Assembly (NCBI RefSeq): GCF_018282095.1
Contig: NZ_CP074126.1
Coordinates: 1,746,501-1,810,500, forward strand
From: Pseudovibrio brasiliensis
GTDB lineage: Bacteria; Pseudomonadota; Alphaproteobacteria; Rhizobiales; Stappiaceae
Length of the DNA stretch: 64,000 nucleotides
Reading direction: 5' to 3'
Each line of letters opens with the position of its first letter. Within the stretch, counting starts at the first letter, position 1. A program made the translations under genes and the position numbers. Of this stretch, positions 9,350 to 17,162 are shown piece after piece. The notes under the pieces are model-generated. The model did no database searches, had not been told where the DNA came from, and worked only from the letters and a program-made list of their open reading frames with translations.

Positions 9350-9922
9350 TTACGCCGCATCGCGCTGCTTTAAAGAGGGGTGCCTGCAGCATTCCTCCAT
9401 CGCCTCCGCCCAGTCCAGGGCAGCAATCTCGGGGCTTTTGGGCTTGATGGTACCCGCCAATGGAATGGTGGGGCCTGTCAGGCTTCGGCGGGAGAGTTGG
9501 TTGAGGGCGGTGATTGTGGTGGCTTGCCGGATTTGCTCCAGCTTGGCGCTTTCAGAGCGTGAAATGGTGTTGGGACGGGGGATGAGCTCTCCAAGAGCCT
9601 TGGCGAGCTCACAGAGGCCGCCTGAGGGCCGTTGCAGGGTTGTCTGGCCGCTGTCACAGTCCGTTTCCACGTAGGCAAGGTTGGTCAGGATCACTTGCAG
9701 GCCAGAGGTCATCATCAGCGGGCGTAAGGAGCGCGGTGTGAACCGGGCTGCCAGCAGATTGAACTGGGCCTGAGAGAGGAAAATATCCGTCAGGTTGGGC
9801 AGAGCAGCCACGCGGCCCAGAACAATGCCCAGAGACCGCCAGCTCACTTTGGACGAGGCAGGGTGGCTCAGATTGATGTAGCAACGCTCTGGCAGCGGAA
9901 TGAGGCTTACGGTCTCGTTCAT
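9350..9922 (-). CDS. hypothetical phage protein, PrtN operon
   Basis: 190 residues from the ATG at 9920-9922, beginning MNETVSLIPLPERCYINL. This start lies three bases after the stop of the upstream gene, so the two are translationally coupled; an upstream in-frame ATG at 9961 would overlap that gene by 37 bases. No domain is recognised. The middle is hydrophobic-polar alternating, and the C-terminal third is basic and helix-prone. It sits between a 94-residue gene and the PrtN-type activator, which suggests an accessory part in the same regulatory unit, but nothing more can be said. Confidence 0.75.
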   Translation of the reverse strand: MNETVSLIPLPERCYINLSHPASSKVSWRSLGIVLGRVAALPNLTDIFLSQAQFNLLAARFTPRSLRPLMMTSGLQVILTNLAYVETDCDSGQTTLQRPSGGLCELAKALGELIPRPNTISRSESAKLEQIRQATTITALNQLSRRSLTGPTIPLAGTIKPKSPEIAALDWAEAMEECCRHPSLKQRDAA

Positions 9923-9924
9923 GA

Positions 9925-10209
9925 TCACCCCCGACCCAGCTTGTTGAGGGCATGCTGGCACAGCTGCCAGCCGTCACGATAGAAATCCTGAAGGTTTCGG
10001 ATCTGCGCCACGATCGTAGTGATATCTGCGGGGCTGTCTTTCAGGACCTGTTTCAGGTCTTCTCGCTTCAACGCAATCTCGCCAAAGCTTGGGGCGATCT
10101 GGTCGAGCAGCTTGTGGCCTTGTTGCTCGGCAGTGGTGTTTGTGGGCAATTGTCCCGGTTGCAGGAGCGGGTTGGTGTTGTGTGAAGCAAGTGTCAGATA
10201 TGAACTCAT
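9925..10209 (-). CDS. hypothetical phage protein, first gene of PrtN operon
   Basis: 94 residues beginning MSSYLTLASHNTNPLLQ, with CAGGAGATATCTGC directly before the ATG; a longer in-frame start at 10245 has no ribosome binding site. The C-terminal half is predicted helical and ends in LNKLGRG. No family is recognised. As first gene of the operon it is separated by about 150 bases from the paired operators at 10362-10407, which also face the divergent gene at 10479. Confidence 0.72.
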   Translation of the reverse strand: MSSYLTLASHNTNPLLQPGQLPTNTTAEQQGHKLLDQIAPSFGEIALKREDLKQVLKDSPADITTIVAQIRNLQDFYRDGWQLCQHALNKLGRG

Positions 10210-10361
10210 GCAGATATCTCCTGAGCGCATGAGGCACGGGCACAAGGGTTGGAGGGAGTGCCCGCGCCTGTCACCTGCCTAGCGTAGGAGCTGTATGGCA
10301 GGCACTTCGGAAAATGTGTTTTCAGACCAAAAAAGTTGTCTGATTGATCTCTATAAGGAAT

Positions 10362-10407
10362 TACAAATATTTTGTATTGTCAACATACAAAGTACAAAAT
10401 ATTTGTA
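10362..10407. promoter_or_regulatory. paired repressor operators between PrtN operon and secreted moron
   Basis: TACAAATATTTTGTA (10362-10376) and its exact reverse complement TACAAAATATTTGTA (10393-10407) lie 16 bases apart. Each is itself a palindrome TACAAA-N3-TTTGTA. A third copy with one mismatch lies in the repressor/Cro intergenic region at 12081-12095. This points to one dyad-binding regulator, most likely the XRE repressor at 11705, controlling both divergent transcripts here. Confidence 0.8.
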
Positions 10408-10455
10408 GGTGAATATTTTTCATTGTGCCGGGATGCTGCAAGTTTACTAAAGTTA

Positions 10456-10473
10456 CCCCTAAATTCTAAGGGG
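10456..10473 (+). promoter_or_regulatory. hairpin covering the ribosome binding site of the 10479 gene
   Basis: CCCCT (10456-10460) can pair with AGGGG (10469-10473), which is the Shine-Dalgarno of the gene starting at 10479. The 8-base loop makes a modest stem that would limit initiation. Function is inferred. Confidence 0.35.
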
Positions 10474-10478
10474 CACCT

Positions 10479-11603
10479 ATGAAAGCTATCGCTTTAACTT
10501 CATTGATTTTATTTTTGTCTGCCACATGCTCTGATGCATTCGAGGCTATACCTCCGCTGCCGGATGCGACAGCATCCGTCACGCTTGAGCCTGCAAGGCG
10601 CGTTGATTCCCCACTGCGTCTGGCTATTTCCTGCACTAGTAGGATGGTTGCTCAGTATAAATTCTCTATTCTAGGCCTTGAGGGAAATGGCCGTGAAGAT
10701 ATGCAGAATCTAGAGTTCGTGCGCTTTGAATTCCAGGTTGATGACGGGGAGATTAGCCGCCCTGAGTTGCGGATAGAGCGCTATCTTGGCGGCATTGCTC
10801 TGTCTACTTTTGAGCGCTTTTTCAGGCCCGCCTCTTATCCCGTAAAGGGTTTGAAGCAGATGCAGGGTGGAATGGAAATGCGGGGCTCTGATGGCAAAAC
10901 TTTTCTCTATAGCGCAGAGAGCCTTTCTGCGGCGATGGAGTACCTCGGGCGAAGGTGTGAGGATTTAAGTTTCTCAAGTCAGCTCGCCAAGGTGGAAACT
11001 CCCTCAGATCTACAAAAGCACGGCCTAGTGCCACTGCAATTCTATACAGGTGGCAAATACAGGGTCGAAGATGGGGGAATTGAAAAAAAGAAGGTAAATA
11101 TGATGTTTAAAGAGGTCGGGATTGGTGACTGGACCTCTATTGAGCGAGCAAGATCTCTGTCTTCATTGGCGAAGTTAATTAATTCAATATCACCTAAGGT
11201 TGATATTAAGTTGACCTTGCTAGCTGGTGGTGCCGACCGCGTGGCTGCAGTTGTGGCTACTTCTAGACTATCCTACTCTGCAGATACGGAGACTCTCGTG
11301 GTAAGTGGTAATGATTTCCATGTAGGTGGAGACTTCTATTTACTTCTGCGAAAATATGTCGGTTCTGATGTGATGTGGCCAGGTGTGGTTGAGGATCTGG
11401 AAAAGCGTGAGCTTATATTCAATCAATATCGAGAAGAGTATGAGAAAGATCCAGAGCAGATAAATGGTAATGTGTTTCAGGAGCTTAAGAGGAAAGAGTT
11501 TAATTTGAATATGAGTGATGCTCCTGCGCCATTCACTTACAAGCTTGTTCTCCAGGATGCGCGTTTGGCGGCTTGTGATGATTTTGTAAGTCTCTGCTTC
11601 TAA
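10479..11603 (+). CDS. exported protein of unknown function (lysogenic-conversion gene candidate)
   Basis: 374 residues with an N-terminal signal peptide: MKAIALTSLILFLSATCSDA, with likely cleavage near residue 20, so the product is probably periplasmic or secreted. The rest is mixed alpha/beta with three Cys near the C-terminus (AACDD, LCF) and two in the middle. No family is recognised. It is transcribed alone, divergently from the PrtN operon, behind operators shared with the repressor locus, and ends in a strong convergent terminator. The position outside the core phage modules and the signal peptide suggest cargo, but operator control hints at expression on induction or under repressor dosage. 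Confidence 0.8.
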   Translation: MKAIALTSLILFLSATCSDAFEAIPPLPDATASVTLEPARRVDSPLRLAISCTSRMVAQYKFSILGLEGNGREDMQNLEFVRFEFQVDDGEISRPELRIERYLGGIALSTFERFFRPASYPVKGLKQMQGGMEMRGSDGKTFLYSAESLSAAMEYLGRRCEDLSFSSQLAKVETPSDLQKHGLVPLQFYTGGKYRVEDGGIEKKKVNMMFKEVGIGDWTSIERARSLSSLAKLINSISPKVDIKLTLLAGGADRVAAVVATSRLSYSADTETLVVSGNDFHVGGDFYLLLRKYVGSDVMWPGVVEDLEKRELIFNQYREEYEKDPEQINGNVFQELKRKEFNLNMSDAPAPFTYKLVLQDARLAACDDFVSLCF

Positions 11604-11625
11604 ATATTCAATCTGCATACATCCT

Positions 11626-11665
11626 ATAACTCAGCCCTTATTCCGTATTTTAAGGGTTGAGTTAT
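11626..11665. terminator. bidirectional terminator-like hairpin
   Basis: ATAACTCAGCCCTTA (11626-11640) pairs with TAAGGGTTGAGTTAT (11651-11665), 15 positions with one G-U. It separates the convergent exported-protein gene and the repressor gene. Confidence 0.7.
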
Positions 11666-11704
11666 GCGAGATGAATGTAGATTGAGAAGACTGATAATTA
11701 TCGC

Positions 11705-12019
11705 TTATTCGACAGGGCTATCGCTCGATTTATTGGAGCTGCTCTCGCGTGGTCTGGATGCCCAGGCTTTCGCAATCTTCTGTGGCAATGCCTCAACTCT
11801 CCCAATGAACAAGAAGTCCAATGAGGTGCCGTAAGTGTCGTTAATGGCCAGCGCACCCTTGAGGGATAGGCGCTGTGTGCCATTCTCCCAGTTTGCCATC
11901 TGGGTGTAGCTCGCGCCTACACTGCTCGCGAGCTCTTTTGTGCTCAAGTCATAGTATTCCTTGAGCCATTTAAGGCGCTCGGCAACGTGTTTGGTCGAGG
12001 ATTCTTCTGGTTCTTTCAT
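11705..12019 (-). CDS. short XRE-family repressor (CI-like)
   Basis: 104 residues. Residues 14-70 form a helix-turn-helix of the XRE type (LKEYYDLSTKELASSVGAS then YTQMANWENGTQRLSLKGAL). The C-terminal 35 residues are short, polar and Ser-rich. There is no LexA/CI-type Ser-Lys peptidase domain, so RecA-stimulated self-cleavage is not expected. It is transcribed away from a Cro-like gene, with a TACAAA-N3-TTTGTA-type operator between them, and is the best candidate for the lysogeny repressor. Inactivation probably depends on the antirepressors at 17481 and 51877. Confidence 0.82.
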   Translation of the reverse strand: MKEPEESSTKHVAERLKWLKEYYDLSTKELASSVGASYTQMANWENGTQRLSLKGALAINDTYGTSLDFLFIGRVEALPQKIAKAWASRPRESSSNKSSDSPVE

Positions 12020-12080
12020 GGCCTTAAAGATTCCAGATTACAAAAAAATTGGAAGCTTTTTTATTTTGTACTTGTGATAT

Positions 12081-12095
12081 AACAAAATATTTGTA
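12081..12095. promoter_or_regulatory. operator in the repressor/Cro intergenic region
   Basis: AACAAAATATTTGTA differs by one base from the two operators at 10362-10407. It ends 12 bases before the Cro-like ATG, so bound repressor would block that promoter. Confidence 0.75.
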
Positions 12096-12107
12096 ATATT
12101 GCGCATC

Positions 12108-12344
12108 ATGACCGATGCAAAGCAAGTTCTCCAATCACTGGGCCGCGAAGCTGTTAAGTCGGCTTTGGGCGTCAAGCAATCCGCAATTTATGCCGCCGAA
12201 GGCAAGGGCGTCTTTCCCGCGGCCTGGTTTGATGTGCTGGACAGTATGGGAGCGTCCCAAGGCGTTTCCGTTCCGCGTACGCTTTTCAATTGGAAGCATG
12301 CTTCGGAAGACGGAGAGGAGCGCCGCGATGACACTCCTCTCTGA
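12108..12344 (+). CDS. Cro-like DNA-binding protein
   Basis: 78 residues from ATG 12108 (MTDAKQVLQSLGREAVKSAL, then GVKQSAIYAAEGKGVFPAAW). The pattern of a short helix, a GVKQSAIY recognition-like helix and a basic tail resembles Cro/YdaS-like regulators. No Shine-Dalgarno precedes the ATG and the operator ends only 12 bases upstream, so the message may be leaderless or nearly so. An alternative TTG at 12099 has no better site. It is the first gene of the rightward early operon. Confidence 0.72.
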   Translation: MTDAKQVLQSLGREAVKSALGVKQSAIYAAEGKGVFPAAWFDVLDSMGASQGVSVPRTLFNWKHASEDGEERRDDTPL

Positions 12345-12546
12345 CCTTGCCCGAAAAACACCGAGCGAACCGGCAGGCGGAGAGGGCACTTTGCATCTGT
12401 CGCCGGCATTCATGGTTCTGCCGTTCAGCATCGCGCTCCAGTTTTTCCAAATTCCATTTCTCTGCCTGCATCAGCTCGGCTCCGCTGCTTTGGACGGTCA
12501 GTCTGCAAGACTGACCGGGCGCTGTCAGCGAAACACTGAAGGATAG
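12328..12546 (+). CDS. small hydrophobic early protein
   Basis: 72 residues starting with ATG 12328 inside the end of the Cro-like gene, 9 bases after a GGAGAGGAG ribosome binding site. Residues about 29-50 (MVLPFSIALQFFQIPFLCL) form one membrane-length hydrophobic segment. No family is recognised. The strong ribosome binding site and the 17-base overlap support translation, but the short length leaves doubt. Confidence 0.5.
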   Translation: MTLLSDLARKTPSEPAGGEGTLHLSPAFMVLPFSIALQFFQIPFLCLHQLGSAALDGQSARLTGRCQRNTEG

Positions 12547-12552
12547 TTTTGC

Positions 12553-13047
12553 ATGTCCCGCTCACAGACCAGTCGCACCCTGCCGGAATCTGACTATTCC
12601 CGCCTGTTTGCCTACTCCAAAGCTCTGGTGAAGCTGAATGGCGGGGTGGAAGCGGCCAGCATGGTCACCCGCGTGGCGCCGTGCCAGCTCTCCCGCTATG
12701 GCAACCAGCAAAGCCAAGATGCCATGCCGGTGGACGTGATTGCCGATCTGGAGCATGAGGCCGCTGATCCGGTGCTCACCCGCATCCTGGCACGCATGAG
12801 CGGCCACGCACTGGTCAAACTCCCACGAGAAGCCGCCGAGCCCGACTGGATCGGCAACATGGGACTGCTCTCCAAAGAGTTCTCTGATGTGATCTCCCGC
12901 GTGGCCGAGTGCCTGAAGGATGATGGCAAAGTCTCTGCCGATGAAGTGAAGCGCCACCACCTGCGCAAGGAAATCGCAGAACTGATCAGCGTGGCCGTCA
13001 AGCTGGACAAAACCTGCGAGGCCATCGAGCGGGAGGCAGTCAAATGA
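12553..13047 (+). CDS. phage regulatory protein, CII/CP76-like
   Basis: 164 residues. The N-terminal half (LVKLNGGVEAASMVTRVAPC, then QLSRYGNQQSQDAMPVDVIADLE) has the helix-turn-helix layout seen in the phage regulatory CII / CP76 family, and the C-terminal half is a long helix. AAGGA precedes the ATG. It follows the small hydrophobic gene and overlaps the next gene by the ATGA motif, so it is part of the rightward early operon. A role in transcription control of early genes is inferred from family and place. Confidence 0.65.
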   Translation: MSRSQTSRTLPESDYSRLFAYSKALVKLNGGVEAASMVTRVAPCQLSRYGNQQSQDAMPVDVIADLEHEAADPVLTRILARMSGHALVKLPREAAEPDWIGNMGLLSKEFSDVISRVAECLKDDGKVSADEVKRHHLRKEIAELISVAVKLDKTCEAIEREAVK

Positions 13048-13562
13048 TCCAGTCCCCAACCATCCGGCGCAGAATTGTCCAGCACCACACCAACAATATG
13101 AGCCTGCGCACCATCGCTGGCATCTATGGCTGTTCAGAGGGCGATATTGAAGGGGTGATCAAGACAGAGACCGCCGAGCGGCTCATCCTGTCCGGCGTGC
13201 CTGTTCTCAACGGAGTGCCCTTGCATCCGGTGCAGAGCCTCACCGCGCATCTCACCCCGCAAATCCGCTTGTACAAGGCACTGCCAGAGGAGGTGCAGAC
13301 CTTTGCAGCTGGCGTGGCCAAAACCTGCAAGGTGCCCATGGGCCGCCTGTTCACCTCAAACAGCAAACGCAAAAAAGATGTCTTCTGCCGAGGTTGCTTC
13401 TACTACGGCCTCAGCTGTCAGTTCCACTGGAACTACGAGCGCATCGCCACCGCCTCCGGCGTCAGCGTCCACGTCGTCTGCCGAGCCGTCAACCGCTACT
13501 GCAAACAGGTCGGCGCACCACGCCCGAGTGAGCTGGCAAACGCGAGGAGGGCAGTGGCGTGA
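13044..13562 (+). CDS. helix-turn-helix early phage protein
   Basis: 172 residues. The N-terminus (RRRIVQHHTNNMSLRTIAGI, then YGCSEGDIEGVI) reads as a homeodomain-like helix-turn-helix, and residues 130-165 (YERIATASGVSVHVVCRAVN) as a second one. A central CRGCFYYGLSC segment could bind metal. The ATG overlaps the stop of the previous gene. The function is unknown; two DNA-binding segments suggest a regulator. It ends just before the convergent pentapeptide gene. Confidence 0.65.
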   Translation: MIQSPTIRRRIVQHHTNNMSLRTIAGIYGCSEGDIEGVIKTETAERLILSGVPVLNGVPLHPVQSLTAHLTPQIRLYKALPEEVQTFAAGVAKTCKVPMGRLFTSNSKRKKDVFCRGCFYYGLSCQFHWNYERIATASGVSVHVVCRAVNRYCKQVGAPRPSELANARRAVA

Positions 13563-13567
13563 GGGGG

Positions 13568-14677
13568 TTAGGCGGGTTGTGTTGGCTGGGAGAAATACTC
13601 CTCGTCTATAGGCGTTGTTTTATTTTGGTGAAAGTTAGGAAGTGTCGAGTATACACTATCGAGAACTCTAAGTCCGTCTATATTGGCATTCGAAAAGAGT
13701 CTGTAGTTCTTCTGATCTCTGCGTCTAGATCCTGCTACAGAAAATGCAGCATCCTTGAATACGCTATTTTGGAAAGAAGTTTCTCCCGTAATATTTACAA
13801 TGTCTCTGAGCCAAGCATTGGAAAAATTACAACTCCAGAAATTCGCATCTTTAAAGTTGCAGCCTTTCATGTAAGCCTCGGAGAAATCAGCGTCTTTGAT
13901 CCTACAGCCTTGGAAACTCGAGTAACTAAGGTCAACACCTTTGAGTTCGAGTTTTTCATGAACAATTTCCAGTTCGGAAAATTGCGCGCCGATCATTTCT
14001 GGTTTCCAGTCATTTTCATGCTCAAAATGAGCTGCTCGAAGTCGAGAGAAATACAGAATGGCTTCTTGCCCCAACCGTTTAGCTGCGTGAATTTGACGAT
14101 CTGCGACGGCGTAAGAAAGCTCCTTATCCTTCTTTCTTATACTCGATCTAGGAGGCCCCACTTCTTCTCTGCTTTCTTTCTGCAAATCATACAGCGAGCT
14201 AACTTCTCGGCCAGTCAGTTGGATCAAACCGCAAAACTGCTTTTGCGCAAGCATGTAGTATTCTTTGGGAAACTCATTCGCCAGTTCAAACATAAGCGAC
14301 AACCCTGCCAATCTGGGGGCGTAATCACTTTCTGTCATGAGTTGCGCAGCCTTCTCAAACCGATCCAGATTGTGCCCCTTCTCAATCAGTACAAGATTTT
14401 TGTTTGCAACTACCGTTTGGCGGTTCGCTATGTTTGCTTGCCTGTGGGCTGTGAAACTTCTCCAAACAACAAACGGAAAACCTACAACAGCCACGATACC
14501 AAGAAGGATGTTGCGCCAAATCTCCGCTCCAGGAACATCTTTGGGGAACCAAAAAATCAACGGATTGCTGGGGACGAGAATTGCGCAAAGGAAGCCGATT
14601 ACAACCACACAGGCATAGATAAACGCCAGGTAGGGCTGATAGACCTCAAACCAATCAGTCTTTTCTTTCTGATCCAT
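13568..14677 (-). CDS. membrane-anchored pentapeptide-repeat protein
   Basis: 369 residues. Two N-terminal transmembrane helices (about 14-36 and 52-72) are followed by a helical region and then, from about residue 235 to 310, pentapeptide repeats such as LELKGVDLSYSSFQGCRIKD and ADFSEAYMKGCNFKDANFW. Pentapeptide stretches fold as a right-handed four-sided beta-helix. The topology places this helix and the helical domain in the cytoplasm. It lies with two other minus-strand genes between early phage operons, where superinfection-exclusion or defence cargo is common. That role is inference; the sequence shows only a membrane-tethered beta-helix. Confidence 0.75.
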   Translation of the reverse strand: MDQKEKTDWFEVYQPYLAFIYACVVVIGFLCAILVPSNPLIFWFPKDVPGAEIWRNILLGIVAVVGFPFVVWRSFTAHRQANIANRQTVVANKNLVLIEKGHNLDRFEKAAQLMTESDYAPRLAGLSLMFELANEFPKEYYMLAQKQFCGLIQLTGREVSSLYDLQKESREEVGPPRSSIRKKDKELSYAVADRQIHAAKRLGQEAILYFSRLRAAHFEHENDWKPEMIGAQFSELEIVHEKLELKGVDLSYSSFQGCRIKDADFSEAYMKGCNFKDANFWSCNFSNAWLRDIVNITGETSFQNSVFKDAAFSVAGSRRRDQKNYRLFSNANIDGLRVLDSVYSTLPNFHQNKTTPIDEEYFSQPTQPA

Positions 14678-14817
14678 TTTTCTCAGCTCTCAAATCAGCA
14701 TAAAGTAACAGCCTTGCACACTAGGCTGCGTATCTCTGAGTCTTCAACCAAAGGATGCTGGTCGTCCAATGACAATTGGAGGGCTGCTGCGTGATGGGGC
14801 AGGCGCTTAGAGCAGGA
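14678..14817. other. gap between minus-strand cargo genes
   Basis: No gene or clear terminator is seen. It could carry the promoter for the 13568-14677 gene, whose ribosome binding site is weak (GAGCTGAGAAAA). Confidence 0.3.
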
Positions 14818-15240
14818 TCAACTCTGCCTCACCCAGCTTATGAAGGCGGTGAGGAGGGTTATGGGGATCATGAGGATGTAGACCGCCAGAACCATTTGGG
14901 TGATGCTCAGCTGGTTGAGGGCCTCAATCTCGAAATCCGCCAGACTAACGCGGATGAGGGCGATGGCGGCGAACATTTGCACCTGAAAGAACAGGGTGAC
15001 CAGCAGGGCTTTGAGTGGGCTGAAAACGGGGGCTATCTTTGTAGCCAGCCAGTAAACGATAACCGCCCCAACAATCCAGAGAAACCCGGCCAGAAACCAG
15101 TCCCGCAACGCGCCGCCCTGATAAATCAGATAACCGCCCAGGCTCCACAAATTACCCGCAAAAACAAACCCAAACCCACGCAGTTGTCCTGGCAGGTAGG
15201 AGCGGAAAGGTCTCGGTGGAACGGGGGGCAAGGTGGTCAT
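14818..15240 (-). CDS. four-helix membrane protein
   Basis: 140 residues with four hydrophobic segments, roughly 22-42, 48-66, 74-96 and 112-136. Its ATG directly follows the TAG of the pentapeptide gene 15241-16863 with no spacer, so the two are translationally coupled. No family is recognised. The coupling suggests a membrane partner of the pentapeptide protein. Confidence 0.7.
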   Translation of the reverse strand: MTTLPPVPPRPFRSYLPGQLRGFGFVFAGNLWSLGGYLIYQGGALRDWFLAGFLWIVGAVIVYWLATKIAPVFSPLKALLVTLFFQVQMFAAIALIRVSLADFEIEALNQLSITQMVLAVYILMIPITLLTAFISWVRQS

Positions 15241-16863
15241 CTAACTGTCTTCCGGCTCTTTGTCGGCAAGTTCCATTCGTCTCTTAATTTGCTCAAACTT
15301 TGCTTCGATAACCCCACTTGCACCTTTTCCGACAGACTGACAAATTTGCAGGAAGATGAGGGATGTTCCCATTGCCAGCACCCCAATAGCAACTTGCTCG
15401 ACACCAGTGTCAGCCACAAAAGTAACAAAGCCTGTGACACCTCCCAAGACTTTCGTCGAAAGATCGTGGACACTACCGAAGTAAACAACGGCTTTGTGTT
15501 CATCCAATGCGATTTTGACGGCATCAAAGCAGCGGCTCTTGTCTTCGGGTGTAAGCCAGCCTTGTGTGAGGGCATCAAACCAACTCTCAATCGCATATGT
15601 TGCTTCACCATTCGCAACAAGTTGGCTTACGGCCTTTTCAAACAACTCTCCAATTTGATTTCCTTTCCCCCACAAAGGTATGGCAACGCTCTCAAGAATA
15701 ATTTTCTCCTCACTACCATCAGTTTTCACGAACGAGATCGGTGTTGTCACTCGCATGATTTGATAGTTTTTAAGGAGGTCTCCGGGTTCCTCTGGAGAGC
15801 TGGCACGTGGGTCTACTGCGTAACTCTCGGAGAGAGCATGTGGTGTATCAGCAGGTGCAATTGCGCTTTCGGTCGCAGCTTCAGAGGATGCAGCTTCAGC
15901 AATGGCCTCTTTGGTTTCGTGTTTATTAGACGTGTGAAGGTTCTCTTCGCTGCCAAAAACCAGCGGAAATTTATCTACTCCCAGTACGCTCGGTTTTTGC
16001 TCAGGGCTTTGTTCATCATTCAAAACCGTTGTCTCGTCCGTAATTGCGTTTCTGAGCTGACTTTGTTGATAGATAGAGCCAACGAGATTTGTACCGCGCA
16101 AATCGGCGTTAGTCAGATTTGTATTGAGCAGATTGGTATCGGTCAAAATTGCGTTTCTGAGATCTGCATTACTAAAATTTGTCTCAGCGCATGTTGTGTT
16201 TTGGAGATTGGCAAATCTGAAGTTTGCGCCTTCAAAATTTGTTTCCGAAAGGTTGGCACCTTTAAGCCGTGCGCGGTTAAAATTTGCCTTTACGAAGTTA
16301 CAGGAAACTATGCGGGCATTCTGCAACTTAGCCATACGAAATTTAGCTTCAGCTCCAGTACAATCTTCAAACACGGCGTTGGCCAATCGTGCTTGGGTAA
16401 AAACAGGCGAATGAAGTCTGCAATGCGAGAATGTCGTTGCTTCGAAGTTTGCTTTAGTAAAATCGACATCTTCAAAGGTCACATCATCAAACTCAGCCCG
16501 CCTCGCGTCTGCGTTGGTGAATTGAACCTGATGACTTCGCCCACCTCTAAATTGAAAAGCCTCCAAGTTAGCGCGCTCAAGGCAGACGTTTTCCAAAGAG
16601 ACGTTCAAGAAAGTGGAGAAATCGAGATTGGCTTCACTCATGTCAGTTTTGACGAAGCTGGTCTGTATGAGCTCAGACTTGCTGATAATTGTTCGAACGA
16701 AAGACGCACCGGATATTATTGCTTTTTCAAAATTTGCATTACTCAAATCAATCCAAATATTCGTGAATCCTCCTTGAGTTTGCTCGACCCAAAAGTTCCA
16801 CTGCGCTTCATCGTAGTCACGGAAATCCAATGTTTCGGGTGTAACAACCTGTCTACTAAACAT
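15241..16863 (-). CDS. large pentapeptide-repeat protein with C-terminal membrane segment
   Basis: 540 residues. From about residue 35 to 270 there are some 40 pentapeptides of the A(N/D)(L/F)xx type, for example ADLRGTNLVGS and ANFRFANLQNTTC, giving a long quadrilateral beta-helix. A low-complexity Ala/Glu linker follows (about 315-360), then a folded domain (385-475) and a hydrophobic segment near 480-515 with an amphipathic basic tail. It is the first gene of a minus-strand pair with the four-helix protein. The function is unknown. Antisense reading over this gene stays open for 900 codons because of the repeats, but that frame is not credible. Confidence 0.78.
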   Translation of the reverse strand: MFSRQVVTPETLDFRDYDEAQWNFWVEQTQGGFTNIWIDLSNANFEKAIISGASFVRTIISKSELIQTSFVKTDMSEANLDFSTFLNVSLENVCLERANLEAFQFRGGRSHQVQFTNADARRAEFDDVTFEDVDFTKANFEATTFSHCRLHSPVFTQARLANAVFEDCTGAEAKFRMAKLQNARIVSCNFVKANFNRARLKGANLSETNFEGANFRFANLQNTTCAETNFSNADLRNAILTDTNLLNTNLTNADLRGTNLVGSIYQQSQLRNAITDETTVLNDEQSPEQKPSVLGVDKFPLVFGSEENLHTSNKHETKEAIAEAASSEAATESAIAPADTPHALSESYAVDPRASSPEEPGDLLKNYQIMRVTTPISFVKTDGSEEKIILESVAIPLWGKGNQIGELFEKAVSQLVANGEATYAIESWFDALTQGWLTPEDKSRCFDAVKIALDEHKAVVYFGSVHDLSTKVLGGVTGFVTFVADTGVEQVAIGVLAMGTSLIFLQICQSVGKGASGVIEAKFEQIKRRMELADKEPEDS

Positions 16864-16926
16864 CTACAAGCGCCTTCAAATCGATGTTCTTATTGCATCT
16901 GCAACCTATCCGCGATTCCAAGCTCG

Positions 16927-16955
16927 TTGACAACAGGTACAAATCAGGCCATGAT
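16927..16955 (+). promoter_or_regulatory. candidate promoter of the first C4/antirepressor transcript
   Basis: TTGACA at 16927-16932 and CATGAT at 16950-16955 are 17 bases apart. A hairpin CGCTCA...TGAGCG (16958-16985) follows. The second C4 locus likewise has TTGACA (51359) and a GCTCA...TGAGC hairpin (51394-51414). Confidence 0.5.
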
Positions 16956-17006
16956 TCCGCTCAGCTGGTGGTTTGCCAGTGAGCGCGTCACACAAAGGCG
17001 TGCGGG

Positions 17007-17033
17007 GATTGGCCTCCCTTCTGTACCCAAAGG
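17007..17033 (+). promoter_or_regulatory. upstream antisense target pair (a1, b1) of C4 RNA 1
   Basis: GATTGGCC (17007-17014) and CCAAAGG (17027-17033) are complementary to the a' and b' segments of the C4 RNA downstream. The same pair recurs after the RNA at 17163-17203. A hairpin with a T-rich tail (17046-17081) separates these sites from the RNA. Confidence 0.65.
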
Positions 17034-17045
17034 CGCACGCTATGC

Positions 17046-17081
17046 GCCGCGGCATGTCTATGCCAGCGGCGTTTTGCTTTT
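17046..17081 (+). terminator. terminator-like hairpin ahead of C4 RNA 1
   Basis: GCCGCGGCAT (17046-17055) pairs with ATGCCAGCGGC (17060-17070), followed by GTTTTGCTTTT. The second C4 locus has a similar ACGCGC/GCGCGT stem with a run of six T (51451-51485). Confidence 0.5.
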
Positions 17082-17161
17082 ATGGCTAGGCGGGCGGGAG
17101 CGCTCACGCGCGCCGTTTTCCTTTGGGACGGTAAGGCCAATCCTGCTCGTCTGGCCGCCAG
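17082..17161 (+). ncRNA. C4-type antisense RNA 1
   Basis: The 80-base segment has the marks of the phage C4 antisense RNA family: an ATGGC...GGCGGG 5' end, a hairpin with a TTTCCTT loop (CCGT 17113-17116 / ACGG 17128-17131), and the terminal block CGTCTGGCCGCCA, whose GCCA can close on TGGC near the 5' end. Loop segment b' (TCCTTTGG, 17119-17126) is complementary to CCAAAGGA over the Shine-Dalgarno of the next gene (17196-17203). Segment a' (GGCCAATC, 17135-17142) is complementary to GATTGGCC at 17163-17170. In P1, C4 RNA is processed from the ant transcript and blocks translation of icd/ant in this way. The downstream order of small gene then antirepressor is the same here. Confidence 0.82.
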
Positions 17162-17162
17162 A

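Noticed and set aside
13559-14794. Plus-strand open frame of about 410 codons.
   Set aside because: Antisense to the membrane-anchored pentapeptide protein; Cys/Ser-rich composition, no ribosome binding site and no domain.
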